Assembly (NCBI GenBank): GCA_036873135.1
Contig: JAPTYO010000011.1
Span: forward strand, 5,130,298-5,194,297
Length of the DNA stretch: 64,000 bases
Source: Clarkia xantiana subsp. parviflora
Lineage: Eukaryota > Streptophyta > Magnoliopsida > Myrtales > Onagraceae
Direction: 5' to 3'
The translations under genes were made by a program, and so were the position numbers. Below the pieces are notes generated by a model. That model was not told where the DNA came from and did not search any database. It worked only from the letters and a program-made list of their open reading frames with translations. This document shows, in pieces, positions 32,536 to 44,705 of this stretch (its first letter is position 1; the number at the start of each line of letters is the position of its first letter).

Positions 32536-32547
32536 GACGGAGAGGGG
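32536..32547 (+). promoter_or_regulatory. Polypurine tract of element E
   Basis: GACGGAGAGGGG directly before TGTTGG. Element F has the equivalent GTAGGAGAGGGGG in inverse near 54030, so the purine tract is conserved. Confidence 0.7.
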
Positions 32548-33500
32548 TGTTGGATTACGGGAACGTAATACTACGGAATGCTAAACGTGTACATGCAAGT
32601 AATCTAACTACGCAGCGGAATAATGTACACATACCTCAATAGCTTTCCTGCCCAAGAACGGTGTGGAGGGAGTTCTGATCCTCCGGTCGGAACCCGTACA
32701 AGTTCTTCGTGAGAAGAATTCCTACGCGGTATAAGCTCCACAGCAAATCCTCTGATCAATTCTTCAATGGGGACAGAACCTCGGACTAAGATGATGGTGC
32801 CGAATTTTCACTACTAAGGGGTGAGAGGGTTTCTCTCAAGTTCCTCAATGGAGGTACTTCTTAATTAGATTGATGTCTAAAACCCCTTAGTTGAGTCCCC
32901 TATTTATAGGTTTGGTGGAGTAGACTGTTAGCATATGGTGATGTGGCGCCGTAATTGGTAGCCCGTTAATGCTAAGGAATTACCTAAGTTAATTAGGTAA
33001 TTGTCACATTAGGTTAATTGGGCCAAACCCAATCCCTAATTGACATGGAAGGCCCAAAATTGGGCCTCCCCCCTTAATAGCATAGGTTCGGCCGAAACTA
33101 GTCCCAGATTGGTTGGAGTGGACTTTTGTCCACTCCACCAATCCTATAAATAGGGGACTCACCTAAGGGGTTTATACATCATTCATAATAAGAAGTACCT
33201 CCATTGAGGAACTTGAGAGAAACCCTCTCACCCCCTTAGTTGAGATTTTCGGCACATCTTAGTCCGAGGTTCTGTCACCGTTGAAGAATCGATCAGAGGC
33301 TTTGTTGTGGAGCTTACACCGCGTAGGACTTCTTCTTACGAAGAACTTGTACGTGGTTCCGTCCGGAGGATCAGAACTCCCTCCACGACGTTCTTGGGCA
33401 GGAAAGCTAAAAGGTATGCGTACACTATTCCGCTGCGTAGTTAGATTACTTGCATGTACACGTTTAGCATTCCGTAGTATTACGTCCCCGTAATCCAACA
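32548..33500. repeat. LTR with inverted arm, shared by elements E and D
   Basis: 953 bp with perfect ends TGTTGGATTACGGG and CCGTAATCCAACA. The right part, 32926-33500, is a normal forward LTR. The left part, 32548-32925, is the inverse of the same LTR from the TATA/stem-loop region to its end. It is preceded by E's polypurine tract and followed at once by D's primer-binding site, so the block sits exactly where one LTR would serve two elements. The arms (about 380 bp) would pair in RNA. Confidence 0.75.
32926..33500 (+). repeat. 5' LTR of Copia element D
   Basis: TGTTAGCATATGG to AATCCAACA, 575 bp. Stem-loop GAGTGGAC-TTTT-GTCCACTC at 33116-33135 and TATA box CCTATAAATAGGG at about 33143. 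The LTR end is fixed by the primer-binding site. Confidence 0.8.
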
Positions 33501-33501
33501 G

Positions 33502-33517
33502 TGGTATAAGAGCATGG
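33502..33517 (+). promoter_or_regulatory. Primer-binding site of element D
   Basis: TGGTATAAGAGCATGG, one base after the LTR; a mutated form of the TGGTATCAGAGCC site seen in element B. Confidence 0.75.
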
Positions 33518-34127
33518 TTAGGAGTTCTTAAATTTTTTTTATAAACTAATGTTCTTGAGTTTTGAAAAATCCGAAATTTTCATGTTCATGAACACCATGA
33601 GTAATCAGAAATTTTTAAGTAAATTTCATGTGTTTGATCTTTAAAAACTTAAAATTTTCAAAAATTACATGTTTTTATAGATCAAAACTGATTTTATGTT
33701 CAAATTGAAGTTTGATGTTCATGATCTTCAAGAACACCATGAGTTTTATCAAGAACACATTTTGGATTCATGATCAAGTTAGGGTTTGATCTTAAAATTT
33801 GACTTTTCCAACTTTGCATGTTAGTGCCGAAAACCCTATGGGTATTTTAGGTATAAAAAAATTAATTTTCTTGGCCCCCAAGTAATTAAAAATTTCGGCA
33901 CCAATTATAATAGATATAGGTTGCCATTTTTTTTTAATTTTATTAATAGGTAACTCTATATCTATAAGTTGGAAATAAGGATAGGTTCATAATATAATAT
34001 TGTAAAAGATATTAACTATCAATATATATAGTTAAAGATGGGGTTAATATATATTGATAGATTTAGTTGCTATAAAAGATTAAGAAAATATATTGTCTAC
34101 ATATTTTATTCCCTAAAGATATATTTG

Positions 34128-34214
<87 letters not shown>

Positions 34215-34359
34215 AGCCGAATATTTTATATATATACATATATTGTTGATTGATTTACATCTTAAAGATAGAATCTTGACAATATTTATATATATTTATA
34301 GATATATATTGACAAGATTTATATATATTTATATTTATAATTAGCAATACATCTATTGC

Positions 34360-34423
<64 letters not shown>

Positions 34424-35655
34424 CAATATTGGAAATTATTTTAAATAATTAATATTTCTTAGTAACTAAGTTAAGTTTTTAGTGGACTTTAAAACCCGAC
34501 TTAGCCCACAAGATATATTTCGGCCGAACCCTAGGGTTTATGGGACGGTCCAATTGCTAAACCGGAACGGATAAAACCAATTCGGGTTTTCTTAATCGGG
34601 TCGACCTAGTCGGGTCGGACCAAGGAACTAAAATGAACCTAACCTAACCGGTTTTGAGTGATAAACCGAACCATAATATTATTTTATTGAACCGCTTCGG
34701 ACCAAACCGGTTTTTTAAAATCAGACCGACTTGAACCGGATTTTTAAAATCGGAACGACTTGAACCGGATTTTAAATTGGACCGGACCAGAATTTTTAAA
34801 TTTCTCGGAAATTTTAAAATGTTCAATAAAATAGGATGTGAAATTTCAAATCAAAAATGTTTTCGAACTATAAATTTAGCCTAAACAGTGCTCTTAGGGT
34901 TTGCGTTTTAACACGTTTTTCGGTTAAAACCCTAATACCTAGTTTCGATTATGGGGATGGATCTCGAATATGCATGTTTTTTGGACTGGATTAAATTAGT
35001 GGGCTGAATTGCAATTGTTTACTTTCTGCTACATATATATTAGAACTGTCGTCTTGACTCAGTCAAGCTAGCTGGATATTAATTGCGAGCATTGAGCTCT
35101 GGGATTTAAATATATGTGTTGCGCAATAGGATAGACATGCTATGCTGATTGAAATTGCCTAGAATCCATGTCTAGAAATGTCGCATGAATTGCAAAACAG
35201 ACCCTAATATTTTCAAACATTTTTAAAACTGAAAATTCCAGTCGCCAATTATGCATGATTTTTGCGGATATTGCATGTTTTGACACGTATGCTAGGATGT
35301 TCAAGAATAGAAAGCATGTGGTAATTTACTTTACGTAGAATTATATATGCTAGGAACATTAGACGCATGACGCGTAAGCATGTTTTGGTTTGTTCGATTT
35401 TTATAGCATAATATGGCATTATGCATGGGTAAATTATAGGATAATTCCTTTTAAAATTATAAGGGCCTTGGGAAAACCAAGATCGGATACTTATTTGAAA
35501 ATTCTCGTTCCGGTAATTTGCAAAATAATAACCGTTTTCAAAAGACTGATCTATTGGATTGAACACGATGATAGTGTGAATTCTTTCACGACACCCCCTT
35601 CCCTCGGTTTACTATGTTGTTGTCCTCCCAACCTTAAACTATTATCAATGAATAT
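33518..35655 (+). other. Long leader of element D with (TA)n tracts and AACCGG repeats
   Basis: 2.1 kb of untranslated leader. It contains (TA)n at 34134-34211 and 34365-34420, a block of AACCGGTTT motifs at 34540-34790, and at 35440-35630 the motif set shared with elements E and F (GGGAAAACCAAGATCGG, TTTCACGACACCCCC). Homologous leaders appear inverted at 39377-41003 and 58190-60157. Frames made of repeated Ile-Tyr are only the (TA)n tract. Confidence 0.7.
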
Positions 35656-36371
35656 ATGGCATTATCATGTGAGTCTGAGCTATTAGTTGAGACGAATTAT
35701 GACTCGTGGAGCAAAGGCGTCGTTACGATCTTGGAAGGACAAGGTCGGAGTGACCACATTCAAATAACCATGAATTACTCGAATGCCGGATTAACCAAAG
35801 ATCTAGCATTCACCCATTTTAAGTGGGAGCAAGATGACAAGAAAGCAAAGGAGATGATACTTTCTGAGATGTCAGAGGAATTTTATAACCGTTATAAGGA
35901 TGATCCGACATCAAAGGACATCTGGGATGCCCTCTTTCTGAAATATGGAAGTGGCATGGCAGTTACTCTGCACCCACTTATACCGGCACTAGAAACCTGT
36001 CTGAACAACAACAGTAAAAGCATACTTGAAAATGTATACGATCTTCTTCGCCTATTCAAGCCATTGGAAGATGACAGTCAGATGGCTGAATGAGATAAAA
36101 TTCAGGCCATAATAGGGATTCTCCCAAAGTCTTGGAGAGCAACCAAGGCTATATATTGACTGTTAGCAATTCCGTGCTTGATCCTGCATCTTTTCTGAAA
36201 CTAATCGAGATGGAAGAGGCTCGATTAAATTCGGTGTCGAAAGAACCGAAATCGGCAGGACAAGCTGGTCGTAAGAAGAGGAAATTCAGGAACAAGGGAA
36301 AGAAACAACAGGCAGTCGACAGTAAAACGTTGACTACGCCTAAACAAGGCAGTCCCAGATTAAAATCTTAG
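35656..36371 (+). pseudogene. Gag of element D (UBN2 type, broken)
   Basis: Starts MALSCESELLVETNYDSWSK and shows the usual Copia Gag core (W..AMILSEMSEEF, DIWDALFLKYGS). A TGA at 36091 splits it, and it resumes to a basic tail rich in Lys/Arg (GRKKRKFRNKGKK) with a stop at 36369. No CCHC knuckle is evident. Confidence 0.7.
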
Positions 36372-36479
36372 ATAGTTTGCGGGAATTCCAGCCCACGCCG
36401 AATAAGCGATGGTGCAGGTTCCAGCAAATCGTATCCTGAAAAGGTATGCGAATTTGGTTATGTATAGGAAGCTTTAGTT

Positions 36480-39376
36480 TCCTCAACTGTCATGTTAACT
36501 GACTCAAATCCGTCTTGGATTCTTGATTCAGGTGCAACGGACCACATAGCCAACGACAAAGAACTATTTGCCAAGTTTAGACGATTGCCGAAGGATTCTT
36601 AAAGGATATACATTGAAGACAACTCACAAGTTGAAGTCATAGGGGTAGGAACTTGCAAGTTGCCAATGGGCAATGGAAAATCCTTACTTCTAGAAAATGT
36701 CCTTTTTGCTCCTAGAATCCGTAGAAATGTTGTTTTTGTTTCTGATCTTATGAATAAGAACTTTGTTTTATCATTCGAGAGATCCTTGGTCCAGATAAAT
36801 AAAGGGGATACTTTATTTGGATATGCCTTTTCTTATAATGGTTTATTTATCATGGATTTACATGGCAATGTAAATTCATATAGAATGTATGCCATGTCCT
36901 CCAAAGAAGCAGAAACTGACGCGACCGGATGGCATTCGCGGCTTGGACATATAGGCTATGACAGAGTTCAATTGTTAGCAATACGAGGGCTTTTGCCCGG
37001 AACAAATAGTGTGGTAAAACACACTTGTCATGACTGTCTAGCTGGAAAATCCACCCGCAAGCCATTCGGTGAAGCAAAACGAGCAGAATTTCCATTGCAA
37101 ATAATCCATTCCGACGTATGTGGACCAATGAACGTAACTGGAAGAAATGGAAAGCGATACTTCGTAACTTTCATCGACGACTACACCCAATTTGGGTTTA
37201 CTCATTTGATTACTCATAAATCTGAAGCTATAGATTGCTTTAAAAGTTTTCTAAAGCTCGTGGAGAATCAACAGGAACGAAAGGTGAAAACCCTACGCAC
37301 CGATAGAGGTGGAGAATTTCTCTCTAATGATTTTGATAAGTTATGCAAAGAAAGTGGGATCGCCCGTCAAACGACGATCCTCAACACACCACAACAGAAT
37401 GGTGTGGCTGAATGTCGTAATCGAACTCTCCTAGACATGGTAAGAACCATGATGTCACAACACAATTACCAATTTCTTATTGGGGAGATGCATTGCTTGC
37501 TGCCACTCATGGAGTAAACCTTGTCCCATCAAAAGCAGTTAACACAACACCGTATGAACTTTGGACTGGTAGAGAGTTAAATCTTACCAGGCTGCGACCT
37601 TGGGGATGCGTAGCTTATACACATACAACTGACAGCCGTTTTGGCAAGTTAGGCCCCAAAGGACTTAAAAGTATCTTCATAAGATACTCTGAGAACTCAA
37701 AAGGTTATGTATTTGTGTCAGCCCTAGAAAACGGTAGTGTATACGAATATGAGTCCAGAGACGTCACTTTTCTTGAGGACGAATTTCCATCGCTACGAGA
37801 GATAAAGACAGACGAAGTTCTGACTGAACTGGAACATGATGACGATGATTCTCAAGTCCCACTTTCTTTGAGTGGGAGATTTGGCACAGCAACAAGTGAT
37901 TCGGTTAATGAGGATGAAATCCCCATTATAAATCCAGTGGGAGGGCTCACTCCCCCCCCCCCCCCCAAACACAAATCATTATTGCTGGTAATGCGAATCA
38001 AGTAGCACCTGACAATCATGATACACAACTACCTATTATTCCCATGATTTCAAGTGGGATTAGGATGATCACTTCAGTTCCAGGTCCTAGCGATCAAAGA
38101 ACTAATCTCGGAGGTGAAATCCCGAGACGAAGGGGTCGTCCTAAGAAAGTTGTTGCTCAAAGTTCTAGTTCCGCCATTATTCCCAGTGGGAGTAATACTC
38201 CGATAAAAAGCATTAATCCAAGTGGGAGTATGGATCAGACTCAAAATAGGACGAATAAGCCTAGACGCAGTCAAAGGCAACACACTTCTCCCAAGAAGTA
38301 TCCCATTGAGAGAGGCGAAATATTCACTCTCAGGTCTGTTGATGAACCGGTAACGGCTACACAAGCGATGGAAGAACCCCAAGAAAATGAATGAAGAAAA
38401 GCAATGGAGGATGAAATCGCTTCAATGAAAGCTAATTTGGTATGGTATTTAGTTGATTTACCTGCTAACCGCATAGCAATAGGAACCAAGTGGGTATTGA
38501 AACTCAAACTCACTGTTGATGGAGAAGTCGAGCGATACAAAGCTCGACTGGTTGCGAAAGGATATACCCAAATTCATGGAGTGGACTTTGATGAAAAATA
38601 CTCACCAACTGTGCGTTACACCACAATAAGGGCCATCATTGCCCTTGTTGCATGTCTAGATCTAGAGCTGCACCAAATGGATGTTAAGACCGCATTCCTC
38701 CATGGAAACTTGGAGGAAGAGATCTATATGGAGCAGCCAGAGGGTTTTATTACTCCTGGCAAAGAACGTAAAGTTTACAAACTCCAAAGGTCTATTTACG
38801 TTCTTAAACAGTCGTCTCGGCAATGGTATCGCAGATTCCACGAGGAAATCGTCGGAAACGGATTTGTGAATCTTCAGGAGGATCCTTGCGTATACACTAA
38901 GACCTCCGGGTCTAAGTATGTCATCATAACACTATACGTAGATGACATACTCATTGCTGCGAACGACGTGAGTTTCATGAACAAATCAAAGTCCTGGTTA
39001 GCGTCAGCATTTGAGATGAAAGACATGGGAGAGGCCACATACATATTAGGTATTAAGATTGCCCGAGATCGTGCCGCTCGGATATTGTGTCTGTCTCAAT
39101 AATCTTATATCAATAAACTGTTGAAAAGATTCATAAGGCTCGATGCTAAACCCGTGGATACGCTGGTTGTGTCCGGGTGTGCGCTGTCAAAGCGTGATGG
39201 ACCGAAAAAACCAGCAGCAGCGTGAACAAATGAATGGGGCAGAGTACCTAAGCATGGTAGGGAGTCTTATGTACGCCATGCTATGTACTCGGCCAGATAT
39301 CTGTTACGCTGTGGACCTAGTACCAAGATTCCAATCAGGTCCTAGTTATCAACATCTAAAGGCCGTAAAACGAATT
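36480..39376 (+). pseudogene. Pol of element D (broken, truncated in RNase H)
   Basis: Protease WILDSGATDHI near 36510; a stop at 36600; an open frame 36660-37517 with pre-integrase WHSRLGHIGYDR and the integrase core (HSDVCGPM, TDRGGEF, PQQNGVAE); a frameshift near 37490; then 37493-38005. A Pro/Ser linker contains a run of 15 C at 37952-37966. RT lies at 38404-39102 (KWVLKLKL, MDVKTAFLHGN, YVDDILIAAND) with a stop at 39100. RNase H begins near 39240 (YLSMVGSLMYAM, RPDICYAV) and is cut at 39376, where inverted leader sequence begins. The element has no 3' end. Confidence 0.8.
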
Positions 39377-40376
39377 GCATACGCGTCATGCATTTAATGT
39401 TCCGAGGAACTCATGCTAGCATATATATAATTCTACTTTCCAAGTAAACTATCACATGCAGCTACATCCTCAACATTCAAGCATACGTGTCATACATGGA
39501 AACTTCCACATCAAACATGCATATTTGGCGACTGGCTTTTGTTTTTAAAACATTTAAAGTATTAGGGGTTGACTTGCAATTCATGCTTAAAATTAATCAT
39601 GTGTGTTTCTAGACATGAATCCTAGGCAATCGCAACCATCACAGCATGTCTGTCCTAGTGCGCAAACCATATATTTAACCAGGGCTCTGCCCCCAACATC
39701 CAGCTAGCTTGACATAGTCAAGACAACAGTTCTAATAAATATATGTGACGAAAAGTAAACAATTGCAATTCAGCCCACTAATTAATCCAGTCCCTAAATC
39801 ATGCATTTCCGAGATCCATCCCCATAATCGAAACTAGGCATTAAGGTTTCATTAAAACATGAAAGTTTTAAACCTTCGAGCACTTTGTAGACTAATTAAA
39901 GTTAAAAAAACATTTGGATTTTAAAACTTGACCATCCCATTTTATTAATTGACTTGAATTCGATTTTGAAAAATCCAGTTCGATTCGGTCAATTTCGGTC
40001 CGGTTCGGGTCCAGCAAATCTGGTTCGGTTCGAACCGGTCCAATAAAATAGGGTTTGGTTCAACACACAAAACCGGTTCGGTTAGGTCCACTTATTTACC
40101 CCGGTTCGACCCAACCCGACTAGGTCGAACCGATTAAGAAATTCTTGTTCGGTTTTATTCCTATTCGGTTTAGCAAATTGGACCGGCCTATTAAACCCAT
40201 AGGGTTGGGCTGAAACAATCTTGTGGGCTAAGTAGGTTTTTAAAGTCCACTATATTAACTATATAAAATAATTTCAAATATTGCATATATTTATATATAT
40301 ATTTCGGCAACCATAAATAAACATATATATATATATATATTGCCAAGATTCTATCTATAAGACAAATTCAATCAAT

Positions 40377-40418
<42 letters not shown>

Positions 40419-41003
40419 AATTTTGGCACATACCTATATATATATATATATATTTTATTTATTGTAAATATCTTTAAAAGGGAAACAAATATATGGCAAT
40501 ATATTTTCTTAATCTTTTGGGTAACTAAATCCATCAATAATATCTTAATCCCTATAAATTAGCTAGATATATTGATAGTTATATATTTCCATATATTTAA
40601 TGTGAACCTATCCTTATGTTTCCAATTATAGATATATTGTTACCCTTAATAAAAAATTAAAATATGTAAACAATAATACTAGCAAATTTCAGCCGAAACT
40701 TTCTTTCTTGGGGCCTAAGAAATTAAAAATTTTACCTTGTTAATTGACCTAGGGTTCGGCCGAAACACATAATTGGAGACAAGTGGTCAAATTTAAGATC
40801 TACAATTTAATGTTTTATTTTGATAAAAGTCTCATTTTTCTTGAAGACCGTGAACATCAAATTTTACTAAGAACATCATGAAAATTTCGGCACCAACAAA
40901 CTTAAAAATTTCGAAAATTTCAAAAGTCACAACTTTAAATTTTCGGACAGAAATTTAAATTTTCAAGAACATCAATTTATCAAAATCATGAACTTCTAAC
41001 ACA
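39377..41003 (-). other. Inverted Copia leader (copy A)
   Basis: The inverse of the element D/F leader: AATGTTCCGAGGAACTCATG block, AACCGGTTCGG repeats at 39960-40200, (TA)n near 40385 and 40440. It ends at a primer-binding site on the minus strand (AGGCTCTGATACCAC, 41003-41017). No coding part remains. Confidence 0.7.
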
Positions 41004-41017
41004 GGCTCTGATACCAC

Positions 41018-41625
41018 TATTGGATTATGGGGTCTACTACTACGGAAACATAACCACAGGTACATGCCAGTAATCAGAATTACGCAGCGGAAGATGTGCA
41101 CAAACCTTAAACCATTTTCCGTAGTCCCAAGGATCCTACTGAGGGAGTTCATGATCCATCGGATGGAACCCGTAGAGGTTCTTGTTCAGGAAGCCCAACG
41201 CGGTATTAGCTCCACAACAAAGCCTCAGATCGATTCTTGGCACGGACGGATCTCCGGAGTGTTTTGCTCTAAGCAAATTGGCACACCCTTGGTGGTGCAG
41301 TATGGTTCGGCAGAACTAGTGCTTTTAGGGGGGGGGGGGGGGGGCTTTCTCTCAAATCACCACATAGGAGGAATTGTGAATTACCCCAAATAAAACTCTA
41401 ACACCCTTTATTTATAGGAGGAGAAAAGTGGACAAAAGTCCACTTTGCCCCTAGTAAGTTCGGCCGGCCTATTGTGTATAAGGGAGGCCCAATTTTGGGC
41501 TTCTCATGTCAATTGAGATTTGGGTAAAGCCCAATTTCCCTAATGTGACATTTACCTAATTTCCTAGGTAACGTATGCATATTAATGGGCTACCAATTAA
41601 TGCACCCAACCACCATATGCTAACA
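41018..41625 (-). repeat. LTR, reverse orientation (copy A, first)
   Basis: 608 bp from TATTGGATTATGG to ATATGCTAACA on the plus strand; its 3' end adjoins the primer-binding site at 41003-41017. It contains a 17-base G run at 41328-41344 and the stem-loop with TATA near 41420-41440. Confidence 0.8.
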
Positions 41626-42277
41626 TATATATATATAAATTTATTGTCAAGATTCTATATTTGGGTTATAAATCTATTAACAATATATATACATATATAT
41701 ATTTGGCACTTATATATATATATTGTTGTCAATATTCTATATTAGGGATATAAAATCTATCAACAATATATTTTCTCAGTTTTTTAGGTAACTAAATCTA
41801 TCAATAATATCTACATCCCTAAATTTGTGCTAGATATATTGATAGTTACTATCCACAATTATCTTGTGAATCTAACCCTAATTGTGGCCTAAACCCTGGG
41901 CACAAAATTTGGCCGAATTAAACTTTGAATTTTCTTTTAAAAAAACTGGTTTCTTTAGGTTACTTGTGAACTAAGAAATTAAATTTTTCACCTTGCACAC
42001 TTAAAGGGTTCGGCCGAATAACACACAGATTAGGGTTTGTGGTCGAATTTCAAGATCAAATCTTGCAAAGATCAAGAATCCAATGTTTAATCCTGATAAA
42101 ATTCTTGTTATTCTTTAAGATCATGAACATCAAATTTTATTATGAACATCATGAAATTTTCGGCAAAGATGATTTTAAAAATAAAAAATTTAAAATCTTT
42201 ACTTTTAAAAATTCCGGCCGGAAATTGTTGAAAACTTCAAGAACGCCAATTTTATCAAAACCATGAACTCCTAACAC
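41626..42277 (-). other. Second inverted leader, shortened (copy A)
   Basis: Collinear with the proximal part of the leader at 40300-41003 (TATTGTCAAGATTCTAT, GGTAACTAAATC, TTCGGCCGAA blocks). It ends at a second primer-binding site, AGACTCTGATACCAC (42278-42292), so LTR and leader alternate. Confidence 0.65.
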
Positions 42278-42292
42278 AGACTCTGATACCAC

Positions 42293-42889
42293 TGTAGGAT
42301 TACAGGATTAAGTACTACGGAAAAAAAAACCCTAGATACGTGCATGGTAACTAATACGCAACGGAAGATAGTGCATATACCTACAATGTTTCCTGTAGTC
42401 CCAAAATTACTGAGGGAGTTCTCGATCAACCAGACGGTTCCCGTAGAGGTTCTTGTTAAGGAAGCCTTACGCGAATTATGCTCCACAACAAAGCCTATGT
42501 CGATTCTTCAGCGGGATAGATCACCGGAGTAAATTGCTTGACACAATTTGGCACCTCCTAGGGAGACAAGGGTTTCGACAAACCACTATGTTTATAGGGA
42601 GGAGGGATTTCTTTTAATCTCACCACAAATGAATAGAGGATTAGCTCTTAATAAATCTCATAGCACTCCCTATTTATAAGAGGAGCAAAGTGGACAAAAG
42701 TTCACTTTGCCCTCTATAGAATTCGGCCGGCCTATGTGCATGAGGGAGGTCCAATTTTGGGCCTCTCATGTCAATTGGGATTTTAGACCTAGCCCAAAAT
42801 CCCTAATGTGATATTACCCAATTAACTTAGGTAATCGGCTCATATTAATGGGCTCCTAATTACGGCGGCCTATTCTCTATATGCCAATA
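42293..42889 (-). repeat. LTR, reverse orientation (copy A, second)
   Basis: 597 bp, TGTAGGATTACAG to ATATGCCAATA on the plus strand. More diverged from 41018-41625 than each is from its partner in copy B, so it is a different LTR subtype. Confidence 0.75.
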
Positions 42890-44705
42890 GTGTAGTCGAT
42901 TGAGGTATCGCAACAAGGATGCAAAAGTTCGATAAGAAAGTCTTGTCTTTATATGGACAACATATATAATCTACGCCATGGGCTTGCCCAGTGCAGTCGA
43001 TTGAGGTATCGCAACAGGGATGAAAATGTTCGAGAAGAAAGACTTGTCTTTTTATGCACCAACATATTTAATCTACACCATGGGTCTTGCCTAGTGCAGT
43101 TGATTGATGTATCGCAACAAGGATGCAAATGTCCGAGCATTACGATAGGGGTGTAAATGAACCAAATTATACGTGAGTTACTTGGAAATAATTCGGTCAA
43201 AACACGAATTCATTTTCGAGTCGAGCATTTTGGTTTGTTAAGTCGAGTTTGAGCTTGATAATACTCACCCAAACTACTCGTGATCGTAAACGAGGTTTAT
43301 AGTATACACAAGTCAGCAGAGTTTGAACAGAGCCGGGCTCAATTTTCATGTAATTATTCTAACTTTGTCTTAATCATAATATTTAGTAATATTTTACTCG
43401 CAAGGGTTTAAACATACCGACATTTTTAATACATTATTTGTTGTTCTTCTGCTCTTTAGGCTTTTCTTTAGTGTCCATTCTTATATTGATCATTTTTTTC
43501 GATCACAGAAGTATTCAAATTTTGACAAGTATTATTTTGTTACATACTTTATAAACAAAATACAGAATTCGGACTTCTCTAGGTGGTCATCGGTGACTGA
43601 CAAGGAATTTAATGAGAATTTTTTGTTGGAGTTTTTGTTAGAGGCCATGGGGTTGGACAAGGACACCATGATCAAAAGCATGTGGTATATGATCATGAGG
43701 TACATATACTTTCCTGAATGTATATGAGACTTACAATGAGTATGATCATTTGGTAATGTTACTACACTTATGCTTTTGTTGTATTTTTGTGGTTTTTGAG
43801 TAGTTAAGAGCTACTTCATGTCTAACAATGAGATAATCGATACATCTGCTACTGATGCCCAGAGATGTGAAGTTATAAAGGGTATACCATCAGAAAAGTT
43901 AAGTTACCATTGAAATCATTATTGCTAATAATATAGTTAGATGGTGTACAGATCTACGTAGTTTGCAGTTTAAACTCATTAAGTTTGTGTAATTGTTGAT
44001 AGAGGTTTACCTGAAAAAAAGAATAGAAAACCATAGATAATGGAGAATAAAATTATTTCACTAATGATAAACTTTATCACATTTATTTATTGTGGGGTCT
44101 TAATATAATGCTTATTTGTTCTCAGGTCTAAATTACTTTTGCTTTTTCATTGGTTACTCCAAGATATTTGGTTACCTTCTAGAAGCTAAATATATTTTGA
44201 GGTACTTCTGTATCATCTTGCAGAGTATGTTTCTTTGGAAAGAATTTGAATTGTCTTTTCCTCTTACCCGCTCTATGTATTTCTTCATCAGACTCTCTAT
44301 GTGTATCTTAGTCTCATTCCATGTACACTGCTCCTACTCCTAATCACTGACAACAACAACAAAAAAATGAATTGTGCAAATATTTCTAAGAATCATGGAG
44401 CGAAGAACTATACACAGACTTCCTCTAACCCAAATCAAAGCCCAATAGAAGCAGCCTAATGGTATTGTTGCAGAAACCGGAAAACACCAGATCCAAATAT
44501 TATGCTCTTTTTTTTTCCAATGATGTAGTATTGAATCATGCACGTCCTAACATTGGTTTATGTAAGTAGATGCATTATCAAAATCATGTAATTTATTTTG
44601 GTTTAAATGGGAAACATCTAATAATAAGATAAGATGTGTTTGTAGTTAGTTAGATTTGTGTTCTAATTTCTAATGCAGCAAATCAAGTTGCAGAGCTGAT
44701 ATCAA
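42890..44705. other. Duplicated flank with two exon-like segments, no firm gene
   Basis: 42900-43140 holds three short repeats of GATTGAGGTATCGCAACA type. At 43566-43699 an open segment lies between an acceptor-like AAAATACAG and a donor-like ATGAG/GTACAT, reading FSRWSSVTDKEFNENF and LEAMGLDKDTMI. Another open segment at about 43803-43914 reads SNNEIIDTSATDAQ. Both recur unchanged by eye at 63390-63523 and about 63630-63738. The frames do not join simply, and no family is recognised. Confidence 0.3.

Larger units (their letters stand above)
28020..32547 (+). mobile_element. Copia derivative E, lacking protease and integrase
   Basis: Order: leader (28020-28325, matching 35440-35640 of element D), gag-like protein (28330-28943), about 1.3 kb without protease or integrase motifs, reverse transcriptase and RNase H (30240-32290), a 3' untranslated region and a polypurine tract (about 32536-32547). 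The same order occurs on the minus strand in element F (54000-58500), so the missing middle is a family trait and not a private deletion. The 5' LTR is absent; the 3' side abuts the inverted LTR at 32548. Confidence 0.7.
39377..44177. repeat. Segmental duplication, copy A
   Basis: Nearly identical to 58540-64000 in the same orientation (offset 19163 at the left edge, 19823 at the window end; the difference is mainly a 615-bp tandem duplication in copy B). The left edge, GCATACGCGTCATG, falls inside the RNase H of element D. The right edge lies beyond what the window allows. Confidence 0.85.

Noticed and set aside
32926..33500. Small frames of 70-80 codons on both strands as genes
   Set aside because: They recur in each LTR copy (4.3, 6.2, 41.1, 42.3, 60.2 and 62.2 kb) and are LTR sequence read by chance.
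34038..34253. Frames of repeated Ile-Tyr (also 60769-60954 and 61392-61613) as peptides
   Set aside because: They are direct translations of (TA)n microsatellites in Copia leaders.
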